Made by a program: the position numbers and the translations under genes | Notes under the pieces: model-generated | What the model saw: only the letters and a program-made list of their open reading frames with translations | The model's database searches: none | Told to the model about the DNA's origin: nothing | From: Phoebastria nigripes | Taxonomy: Eukaryota > Chordata > Aves > Procellariiformes > Diomedeidae | Assembly (NCBI GenBank): GCA_035582835.1 | Contig: JAYKAV010003266.1 | Span: forward strand, 5,176,748 to 5,240,747 | Reading direction: 5' to 3' | DNA length: 64,000 nucleotides | Shown here: positions 29,801 to 40,700 of the stretch, in pieces | Layout of the letters: each line of letters opens with the position of its first letter | Numbering within the stretch: position 1 is the stretch's first letter

Positions 29801-30189
29801 TAAAGTTTTAGTAAGAAAAAAGCTTGTAAGACTACAAGCTCCTTTTTTAAAGACGGGCTTTTTTGAGTGCCTTTGGGAATCAACTGACTGTTAGTGCCTG
29901 AGATGTTCACACCTCATGAAATGATAAAATTAATACATCACATACTTCCCAGATAGCTTTCAGCAAAGCTATCTTTTGGCAGCAACACAGACTGCAGTAG
30001 CCTACGTACCAAACTCCTTATGTTTTATTAGCAACTGAAGCTTTGACATGCGTATTTCCTGACATATTCTTAACATTAAGGAAAAGGCCAAGTAGAAGCT
30101 TGCCTCTCATTTTCTAAAAATAATTTAGATTAAAGCAATTTTAATTCTAATTCCTTGCCTTTTTGATGGCAATGACTGAGATAAGAAGA

Positions 30190-30290
30190 AAAAACTGAAA
30201 TCAATGCCTCACTCAAGGCCACAAAGCAACCCAGTGATAGTCAATATTAGAACTCAGGATCTCCCTGTATCTAGGCTTGCTTTTTGTCCC
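30190..30290 (+). repeat. MIR-like ancient SINE remnant
   Basis: The order CTCAAGGCCACAAAGC, then AGTGATAG, then ATTAGAACTCAGGATCT resembles the MIR core (CAAGGTCACACAGC ... GGGATTCGAACCCAGG). It is old and heavily substituted. Recognised by eye only. Confidence 0.45.
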
Positions 30291-32411
30291 TCCAAGGCAT
30301 TCAGCTGCCACTCTCCCTGTCCTCCCTCCTCCTCAATTCTTACGGAAATGGGAGCTGGGCAAAGGTACACAGCCATGATATTCTTCCAACTCCACAATGG
30401 CAGACACGGGACCGACGAGCAGGCTAGGCAAGTAGAAGCTTCCTCAGCAAAGATTTGAGACAGCTGGTTTAATGATTCTTCCAGATTACCAAAAGATTTT
30501 GGGGTAGTTTTACTGGATTGGGAAGACACAGGTACCTCACCTTTGTATTACCAAGAAACTTTGCCTGCTCTCTTTCTGCAGAAGAGTACGTTAGGATAAA
30601 TGCACTCACTCCTTCATTGATATCAAATAAAACTTTTAAGACAGAAAGGATGGGAAGAAATAGGAACATCCTGAATTTGCGGAAAATTAAGAACTTGGTT
30701 GACCTTCCCATTAAAAAAAAAAAAAAAATTATACATGGAACCATAATTAGTATTTACAAGGGTTTTCTGTAAATAACCAGTTTAGGCTGGTCTTGTCTGA
30801 ACCTAAATAGCAGCAATTTTAACTACTGAATGATGAAAAAAGCAGTAACTTTCCAGTTTTGTACTATACACAGTCCATTTTGATTATCTTAACCTTTCCA
30901 AGTGGGTTTTTTTTTCTGTTTTTAACCAGATTGGGTTGATAGGGAAACTTAAAAGCAGGTGTAGTTCATTTCTAAAGTGAAAGATATTTTGAATTGCTTT
31001 AAATCCCTTCAGAACATTCTCTGCATTTTTATACTTACCCATAATAAGATAATTCCTAATACTTACCAACCTTAACCTTTTAAAATCAGTTGTTTCAGGC
31101 TTTTTACTGCCCTTCATATANAAAAAATTACATGTGTGTGACCTAACCAACTACCATGGAACATTAGATGTTAAAAGGACATTTCATGTGGTTTCAAGTT
31201 TAGATTTTACGGAAAAAGTCTTGCAACAACCCAGTTAAGCTTATTTTAGAAGATTTAACTAGAGCAGCTTTGTATTTAAATAGCATAAATGTCATGGAAC
31301 TGCACCTAAAGTTAGAGGCTGACACTGGGTTCTTTTTGTTGTACAACGTAAAGCATAAAATACATGCAAGTTTCTTTAATTTCTGAGGCAGGATCTAATA
31401 AACCTGTGGTACCAGAAAACAGAGTTGAAGTGTGTCATTTAAGAAGATAAACACAGCATTTTACAAATAGTACAGTTCCCCACTCAAATCAAGGCAAAAT
31501 CAACAGCTAACCAGCAGTGCAGTTAACCTGTTCTGGCTACATGGTTAAAAAGGATTTTTTGAAAAGACATGCCAGCANTGGAAGTTACCATTCAGCAACC
31601 TCAGAATTTACACAGAAATCAGTCTTTCCAACTGCAACCGTGGACTCTATTGGCAGAGTCAGTATTGTTTGTCTGCAGCTGGACAAGAAAAAAAAGAAAG
31701 TAACAGGTACAGAATCAAACAATGGATTATTCATTCAGAAATTAGGATGCAGATAAAAGTATAGAAAGAGTAGAGCTCTTCAAAAATTGTCCTAATGCTA
31801 TCTTCAAGAAGTACCTGGAAAACGTACAAAATAGTGCGGAAACATAACGCACATCTCCCGAAGAGTTTAGTTAATGCTCTTCGTCCCCCAGAAGCCCCAT
31901 CTCAAAACAACTGAATCTTTGCTGGAGACCACCAGAAAATTTTTTAAANCCCCTGTGATTTGTCAGAGGAAATGACTAAGAAAGCATTACTCTAGGTCTA
32001 AAGAAAAACCCCTCCAACTCCCACCCCCAAAGCCCTACTTACTAAATACCTTTGGTTCCTGGGCACCAGCGAGTATAAAACCTCCTGAAGTACCAGAGAT
32101 TTTACACAAATATGCAGCATTTTACTGAGCACACAGAACCGGCTCTAGGATTTACATCACCTTTCACTAGAAAGGAATCCAGAGCAGCACTGAACGCAGT
32201 ACTTAACGCAGTCTGGTGGGAGCCATTGTTTAGTATTTACTCGAGATCTTTTAATTTTTATATCTGCATCCAAAAGTTCACCACATATAAAGGCTTGTGA
32301 AATTCCTGTGGTAGGAGAGAAGCCACACGAGAGCATCAAAGTTAGAGAAAGAAGTAAACAACACATCACAGCGTTCTTACGGCAAGATGGAGAGAAAAAA
32401 AAAAAGGAAAA

Positions 32412-33236
32412 NNNNNNNNNNNNNNNNNNNNNNNNNNNNNNNNNNNNNNNNNNNNNNNNNNNNNNNNNNNNNNNNNNNNNNNNNNNNNNNNNNNNNNNNN
32501 NNNNNNNNNNNNNNNNNNNNNNNNNNNNNNNNNNNNNNNNNNNNNNNNNNNNNNNNNNNNNNNNNNNNNNNNNNNNNNNNNNNNNNNNNNNNNNNNNNNN
32601 NNNNNNNNNNNNNNNNNNNNNNNNNNNNNNNNNNNNNNNNNNNNNNNNNNNNNNNNNNNNNNNNNNNNNNNNNNNNNNNNNNNNNNNNNNNNNNNNNNNN
32701 NNNNNNNNNNNNNNNNNNNNNNNNNNNNNNNNNNNNNNNNNNNNNNNNNNNNNNNNNNNNNNNNNNNNNNNNNNNNNNNNNNNNNNNNNNNNNNNNNNNN
32801 NNNNNNNNNNNNNNNNNNNNNNNNNNNNNNNNNNNNNNNNNNNNNNNNNNNNNNNNNNNNNNNNNNNNNNNNNNNNNNNNNNNNNNNNNNNNNNNNNNNN
32901 NNNNNNNNNNNNNNNNNNNNNNNNNNNNNNNNNNNNNNNNNNNNNNNNNNNNNNNNNNNNNNNNNNNNNNNNNNNNNNNNNNNNNNNNNNNNNNNNNNNN
33001 NNNNNNNNNNNNNNNNNNNNNNNNNNNNNNNNNNNNNNNNNNNNNNNNNNNNNNNNNNNNNNNNNNNNNNNNNNNNNNNNNNNNNNNNNNNNNNNNNNNN
33101 NNNNNNNNNNNNNNNNNNNNNNNNNNNNNNNNNNNNNNNNNNNNNNNNNNNNNNNNNNNNNNNNNNNNNNNNNNNNNNNNNNNNNNNNNNNNNNNNNNNN
33201 NNNNNNNNNNNNNNNNNNNNNNNNNNNNNNNNNNNN
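32412..33236. other. Assembly gap (825 N)
   Basis: An unbroken N run next to the SRPK1 CpG island. The standard SRPK1 first coding exon is not found elsewhere and would be expected here. Long frames running across the Ns are artefacts. Confidence 0.98.
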
Positions 33237-33790
33237 CCGGTAGCCCCGGGTGCCCCGCGCGCCTGCGCGCTGCGCCCTCCCCCTGCGCCACGCCGGGCCG
33301 CGCCGGCCGGAGCATGCGCAGCTTAGGTACCTTCGCGCGCCACCCGGCGGCCTCGGTTTCGGTCGGGGTACCGCTCGAGCTCGAGCTGTGGAGGGAAGCC
33401 ACGCCTCCCCGCTCCCGGCCACGCCCCCGCCCGCCCTCCGCGGGGCGGTGCTCCCCGGGCGCCGGCACCGCCTCCGGCAGCGCCATGGCGGGGGGCGCGC
33501 GGGGCGGGGCGGCCCCGGCGTCTTAAGTGGAGCGCCGCGCGTGTGACGAAAGCCCCGCGGCTGTGACGTCAGCGCCGCGCGTGTCGCGGCCGTTCGGGAA
33601 TCCGTCCTGCCGTGGCTGTCCCTCAGCCCTGCCGGGGAGAATTGACAGCGGCGAGCCCGAACCGCGGTCACACGCCGTGACATGGTGGCGGACAGACGCT
33701 CCCGAGGGGTTTCACGCTGCGAGTGACGTGGCCCGAAAAGCTGCGGGTCGCCCATCATCGGGGGAGGCTCGGGCAGAGGGGGGCACCTCG
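33237..33790 (-). promoter_or_regulatory. SRPK1: CpG-island promoter of SRPK1
   Basis: Dense CpG and several GC boxes (CCACGCCC, CCGCCC types), then a fall to AT-rich sequence beyond about 33870. It lies at the expected 5' end of SRPK1, and the sequence beside the gap is probably 5' UTR. It includes a full CRE, a duplicated AGCGCCGCGCGTGT (33531 and 33571) and extra TGACG half-sites. No TATA box seen. Confidence 0.7.
33564..33571. promoter_or_regulatory. Cyclic-AMP response element (CRE)
   Basis: Perfect TGACGTCA palindrome inside the SRPK1 CpG island, the classic CREB/ATF site. Further TGACG half-sites lie nearby (33544, 33724). Confidence 0.7.
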
Positions 33791-33870
33791 GAACGCAGCG
33801 GCCTTCCACGCACCTCACCCGCTTCTCAACGCGTAAAGCTTGGCGTTGAGAAGATTGGTAAATCGTCCGC

Positions 33871-36800
33871 TTTAGCGGAGTGAGATGCCCGTTACAATCA
33901 GAGATTCTTAATCTTAAATTATTTATTTAATAATTACCATGAAAAAAATTGAAACTTTTCAGCTACTGGGCTATTCAGGCATTTCACTGTAAGCACTGAA
34001 CAAATATATGTCTTTTAAGGTAGTTCTATGCTCACCTTAGAACTTTTGCAAGTTCTATCTGCAGTTTTGCTTAACACTATTTTACTCCTCAGAACTTCTC
34101 ACAGCTCTGTTACAAGCATGTTATATATTCTATCAGGCTTCCATCAGAGATTCTCACNCCCTGCGGCTGCAGCTCCCGCCGCCCCGCTCCGGCCGGGAAG
34201 CCGGCAGAGGGAGTCACGGTCGTCGGCTGCGGCCGGAGCGTGAGCCCCGTCTGCTCTGGTTTTAATTTCTAGGACACGGCATTTTAAAGTGTGCCCGAGA
34301 GCGGGGCCCTTTAGCATCAGGTTGTAAATATTTTCATGGAAAGGCAGGTATGNGTGTGTGCAATTTTGGAAGACAGAAAAATCCGTTTCATAATTGGTAG
34401 TTGTTGCTCTATAACTCACTACAAACATGAGATGTTTAGTACATCTGTTCTGCAAAGAGCTTTAAGTGAGAAACTACATCACAAGATTTTGTGATGATAA
34501 TGCAACAGAGAAGGGTAAATTTCAGCCTTTGCACAACTACTGCGTTCAAGGTAACGTTTTGCTGAAAGACCTCAAGCACGATGGGGTCCCCCCCTGCTTC
34601 TATCGCACCGCAACTTCCTACCTCAAAGAAGTCCCAATATAAACAGACCACAGAAGCTATTATAATCTCAATTTATAGGTAGCCTATCTGTTGTCCCGTA
34701 TGTGTAATAAATGACTCGTGCAGTTGGCTCTAGCAAGGTGTGTGCTCACACCTGCCGTGACTACTGCTCTGTTTCATACTTCTGCTGGCCTAGGCCAGGT
34801 TTCTTCATGTAAGGACATCAAAGACGGCATGTGGCCGGATTTGGAAAGCCACACAGCAAAGCAAGCGTGCAGACAGGTATCATATTCCCTTGAACAGTAG
34901 CTGCCACCAGTCTGAACGAGGAGCCTCATGCAGAGGTCTCCTACAGAAGCAAGATATTACTGAGCGTCTTCACTCCTGCCAAGTTTCTTCCGTGACTCTT
35001 CTAATTTGGGATAGAAAAATGCAGTCTGGGGTAGCACCCTCAAAGGGTTGCTGAGCCAGGCCTAACCACACTCATCTGTCCACAACCAGCCTGGCACTAA
35101 TTTTTAAAGCAGAATAAATGCCCCCGAACTATGCTCATACGTAACTGGTTTATCTGGTCCTTCCTCATAGCTTCCTGTGCCGTGTGACACACCGCAGTGC
35201 GTGGCCCCAAGAACTGCTTGTGCCACGCTCTGCATGACTCCCGAGGTTCCTCAGCTGCTTTATGTCTTCTGCAGCCATTTATGCAGCAGAGTAATAAGTT
35301 AATAAAATGGCAACAGGGTTGGGGGTGGTTATATACACTTTGCACCATCTGCAATGATAACGTGCGTGTTTGGGGAGCTGTATCCTCTAATTCAATGCGG
35401 TGGGAGAGCTGCCTGGGTTTCTGCATCATGCCCTGCTAGGAAAACATCGTGGCATCACACTAGCTGGGAAGGACATTAAAAAGTTGCTGTGTGCACAAAA
35501 CAACTGTAGTTGTTGCAACTAGGTCAGGTGAGAACGTCAGGCTGCCTACAAACACATGATTACAGACAGGCCTTTGAACTCTGACTTCTGTGGCTTTTGA
35601 GAGGTATAGGTGGAGTCCTTGGCCATAAAGTACGTGCTTTGTCACTTCACAGCCCAGGTCCAGGGATTTGTGCTTGGCTAAACACAGAAGCCTTGTGTAC
35701 GTATGCGGGAGCAGAGTTATGGCACCGCACAGCTATAAGGGAAAAAGATCAGGATTGTCTGGACTTCCTCTCAGCAAGATATTTGTTTTGCAACATGAAT
35801 ACCCATAATTTGAACGCTAACATACTGACGTCTGAGTTGTCCCCCGGTGCTCAGCTCTGCAGAGTCATGGGGGTAGGAAGGAAAGATTCAGAACTTTGCA
35901 GAACAAGCCAAAAAAAAAAACCTCTTAAGTTTGCAATGGAGACTTTCGATGGTGCCAACAGCTAGGAATGCCATTTCATCTCAAATCAAGGCTGCCGTAG
36001 GAGAGCCAACACAATCTGGAAATTAGGGCTATGCTTTTCATGGGTTTTGTATTACTCTGTTTTGAACAGAGCTGAGAGGAGCTTGGCGTGAAGCCACTGT
36101 CCAAAACAATGCAGGGAAGCATATGTGGTTTGAGAATTACTCAACACCATTTGAGCTTTCAGTTTTTCCTGTCTTTCAATCCAAAAGGTATGAGGGTTCC
36201 AGGACTCAGTTTCCTCCACAGTAAGCAACTCTACACAGTAATGTTCACTAAAATCCTTTACCATTGGAGTTTACACATGCAATACTGTGGCTTCCCTCTA
36301 GAAACTGCTTGGAAGCAATAAGAATTTAAATGAAAAAATGAAAAAAAAGATTAGAAGAACTCACGGGGATACATTTCAGATAGTTTAATATTAATATTCC
36401 TATTAGCCATTATATCATTGCTAAAATTTAGCAGCCAGGAGCAGCAGAATTCAGAGGAGCCGCCTTGCTGTTACTGCACATCCAGAAACCACACAGTGCC
36501 CAGCAGCAGAAGTTAGAGCTGTTCACATGTTAACGAATTTAGCCCAGAGCAGAGGATCTGTACACAAAGGATCCATCATTTAAATCCAAGTTTTGCCCTA
36601 AAATAGGGTCTGAATGGTGTATATACACAGTGCTGGCCACTCATCTAAAATTAGTTTCACCTGCAACTCTTCATACTAGGCAATTTGTGCCATGGGATAA
36701 TCCACCAGACAAGGGCATGAAGCCTTGTGATGTGTATTGCTGGTACAATTAAATGCTTCTGCTTTCAGTGGAATCCTAGCTCACACCTCTGTACTGATAT

Positions 36801-37552
36801 TACTGCGTCAAACTCTATGGCTGATCTACAGAAAATATAACTAAGCTGATTTTTTTCCCAAGTGCTAACAGTATCTAAGTCTACAATTTTCCTGGCTCGT
36901 CAGAACAAAGTGAATACATTCCTCCATTCTTCACTATTTCAGTAAAGGACTACAAAACCATGAAAAAAATACTGTATTTTTTACTGGGATTTAGTTCTGG
37001 TGGATTAGAAAGGGACTGAGGCAGAAATAATGGACGGACACCATGTTATGTCAGTGCAGACAATATGAACTTCAGCAAAGTGTTGAAGAGCAATAATAAA
37101 ATGTTTTCTTTGAAGCTTCCTATCATTCTAAATACATCTGAAAATAATGAAACCGCCTGCATGCAACCTGTTGAAGTAGGGCAGATTAATTTCACTTACT
37201 AGCAAGCAATAAATATATAAGAAGTGCTAAGCTAAGACATTTAAATTTCTACAGAATTTCAGAAAACAAGCACAAATAATTTGGTAGAATTAGCTACAAA
37301 ACTAGGAATTATCTTAGACATTGAAATTTCTCTGCTTTCGGCATTGCTGGGTAGCATATCTATTTGAAAATGCTTGAAAGCAATAACATAAATGTTGCTT
37401 TTTGTTTAGAACAACAGAATTACTGGAGGCATTAGTCAGGCTGTCTATTTTAAGAACTCTGGAACAGAAAAAATAAAAAGAAGATCGAAGGCTGTTGCTT
37501 AACTGTACCTTTCTCCTCTCTACTGAAATCCCAATTCCCAAACACATGTAAT
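33871..37552. other. Intergenic region between SRPK1 promoter and SLC26A8 stop
   Basis: Mostly AT-rich sequence with no conserved exon. It includes an isolated GC-rich block at 34158-34260. The 3' UTR of SLC26A8 must occupy its right end, but no convincing minus-strand AATAAA was found close to the stop, so its length is unknown. Confidence 0.55.
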
Positions 37553-37768
37553 TCAGGGATTGCTGGTATACTTCCATCTCTTCCCCCAGCCCGGGTCCTG
37601 GAAATCCGATTGAAGGGGTGGAGTATCATACTGCCGGAGAGGGCTTGGCTCTGCTTTATTCTGGGCTGGGCATGAGATATCTGATACTGGCTCTTCATGC
37701 AGAAGTTTGTTGTCAGAGTTCTTTGCAGAGAAAAAATCTTCATTCTTCTTTGAGAGCAAACTTCTTTC
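37553..37768 (-). CDS. SLC26A8: SLC26A8 terminal coding exon c19
   Basis: Acceptor TGTACATTTCAG, then 71 residues beginning ERSLLSKKNEDFF and ending GKRWKYTSNP with TGA. Phase 0 with c18. Low similarity to the mammalian tail; placement rests on phase, splice site and position. Confidence 0.8.
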   Translation of the reverse strand, partial: ERSLLSKKNEDFFSAKNSDNKLLHEEPVSDISCPAQNKAEPSPLRQYDTPPLQSDFQDPGWGKRWKYTSNP

Positions 37769-40700
37769 CTGAAATGTACACAAACATTACTGTAAGCCAA
37801 GGGTGGCCAATCTGTTGAGCCGGTCAAGCATAGTTCCCATGCCAAGGCAACATCATGTGAGCAGCAAGAGAGCCATGCTGGCATGGGAGCACAGAGTAGT
37901 CCAAATCCCCAGCTGCCGAGGAAATGAGCTAGCAGGGACTGCCGAAGCTGACATCACCGAGTTGCCGTGGGTCCCATCTGCACACCCAGCCCAGCCTCAT
38001 CTCAGAGCGGGCTCCTGGGGAACCATTGTCACCTCCTGCCTGGTAGCTGCTCCCAACCCTCCCCCCCACAACGTCCATTAAAGAGAGATTGGTGAATATA
38101 TACTGTCACCTTCATTCTTTGAAGCTTTTTCTATGGGGGAGAGAGTCTGGAAGGTCAATATCCTTGCATTAGACTGTTCTGTACAATGCCAAGATAAGAG
38201 AGTTAAACAAATTGTTCCATGAGCAGCAGAACTCAAGAACCCTGTTTTCCTGCAGATTCGGGTAGGTTTTTGCCTTCATTCTCGCCTCATTCAGCTACAG
38301 GACCCCAGCCTGGCGGTATGCGTAGGATGATTAGCCAAGGCTGGGTTCTTTCCCTAGGTGGGGCAATTACTGGAATCTTCTACTCAGAACAAGGTCTTTT
38401 CCTGGAACTTGCAACCGTCTGCCCTATTCAAACTTGGCTGAGACAGCCAGTGAGCTTAAAAATTATTGCAGAGTACTGACAGAAAGGGCATGTGCATAAA
38501 CTTCAGTTCTTCAGGAAATCAAGCTAGCACTGTCCTTCACTTCCCTCATCAGCCCCAAGGGAGCTGGTGCAGCAACCTCTGGAAATAAAAAACTTGGAGC
38601 TTTTGCTCTGCCCTGGCAGAGTCCTTGCTCTGTCGGAGAAATGGAAACAATTTAAAATGCAACAAAGTCATTCCCTGCCCCAAAACTCAGCTGGGTGCCT
38701 TTCCAGCCTGCACACAAAGATGCCTTTCCCCAAACAGGGACACAGGACTCAAAGAAACAAATTGGATTATCGATCCATTGCAAAAAGGCAAGTACCTGTG
38801 AAAAACTGGAGAATTCAAAAGAGCATCTGCTCTGCCCTATTTCCTCAGCCACAGGACAAGGTTTAAGTTACTGACAGGATAATTTAACAACACGAAGGCG
38901 TAAATGTTAAGCTAAATATTCTACCTTCTGCTGTTCAGCTAGTGGTTCTTCAGCAAACTCTTCTGCAGTAGGTTCTAGCTCATCTGGCTTTTGATGCTTG
39001 TCCAAAGCAGCCAGCACAGCATCATGAAGAGTTAGAAAGAACCTTTCTTTGGTGACACAGCTGTCAAAGAAATCATTCTTCTCAAAGTCTGCTATCACAG
39101 AGGCTATAAAAAATGGGGGAAATAAATAAAGCAGCAAACACACACGAAGCAGTACAGCTAAAACATTTCACTTCAGTTTAAAACTTATTCTTGGAGATAA
39201 GTCAATATTAGTAAACAAATACTATACTCACAGTGACAGCTAGCTATAAGTACTGTAATGCCAATATTGTGAAACATATGGATGATCTGTGGAAAGAATT
39301 CCATACAGGCATTAGAGCAACTCTGCGTTATACAAGTGCACTAAAAGGTAAAACAAACAGGGAAATAAAACCTCCCTTGTAGTGTTTTCTCTCTGAAGAA
39401 AACCCTTATTCCGGTATCCTGTTTTTTAGTTCCGCACTAAACAACCAAGTTGTCCAAGATCTTAATGAATGCTGACTGCAGACGCAGGGCAAGTGACAGC
39501 CAGACCCCATGCTGGCCCTCCTACTATGCAGCACACAGTGCTATTTCTTCACTTAAACAAAATGTTCTCACAGGAACAGACTAACTTGAAACATCTCTCC
39601 ATACGCAGATGCCATGCCCACGTGTAAATGAGAACAGGAACCTATATTTTCAAGCATGACCTGTAATTCTGGTTGTCTCAATTTTCATGTCCAAAATTTT
39701 TAGTTATATCAATGTAGTGTTAAAGGAATCAGATTTTAGAGGGGATAGATTCTCACCATTTTCTCAATGCCCGACCCTTTGTAATTAAAAGATCTCAAAG
39801 TAGTTAATTTTTTTTTTTTTTTAAAGGCAATGAAACTCTTTATTTCAGAGAATCACAGAATTTCAGAATATGGGGCTGGAAGGAATCTGGAAGGACTTTG
39901 ACTTTACCTCCCTTTCCCAATAGGAGGGTCATTCAATGGGTGGCAAAAAAATCTTCAAGGATTTTAGGGACATCAGCTCAGTCCACAATTATTCCTAATA
40001 GGTGTTAGTCTAACCTGTTATTAAAATTCTTTTGAAGTTGAGCTAGAGAGTTTGAGGAAGCTGACTAAGAATCCATCTGGAACTGTATCCTTCTGAGAAG
40101 CATGGATACATGAAATTTATTTTTGCTAAATATGTATCTCTATTGGCTAGGATCCCCACTTGAAGACTTTAAAGTTCAAGGCATACTTCAAAGAAAAGGC
40201 TAATTAGGCAGTCAGCAGTAACAACAAAATCACTCTANGAGAAGACAGCTGGTAGTTTTGTATCTGACACTTCTAAAGAAGAGCATTTTTTTGAAGTGTC
40301 CAGCTAGAAGAAAAAATGCCAAAATGGAAAAACCAAATTAGACATTTTTATAAATGTGTTTTTAGTTTACATGATTCTAGAACTGGTGACATTGGATGAC
40401 AGGTTTTTGCATGTCTTTTGTACGGATAGTGGGGCTTTTGTTTTAAAAAACTTTAAAAAAACCAAAGTGTTTTTATGGGAATTTATTAATTTCTGAAACT
40501 CGATAGCTAAATCTTGCACCCTTAAAGGTCAACTGGAAGATGTGTGGATTGTTATGTAGCAGGGCGTTTTAGGCTAACAGGAAACATAAAACACTGGGTA
40601 AACTTTAGGCTTCACATTTATGTGCAGTTAGGTTGCTTACCTGTCGCAGTAACTCTGAACCTATCAAATCCACAAATTGCACCATGCTGAAGTCTAAAAT

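Noticed and set aside
32157..33818. Very long open frames over the N gap on both strands, including one beginning MERKKKRK on the plus strand
   Set aside because: The length comes from untranslated N bases. The plus-strand start is a poly-A stretch on the strand opposite to SRPK1, and its likeness to the SRPK1 N-terminus is chance.
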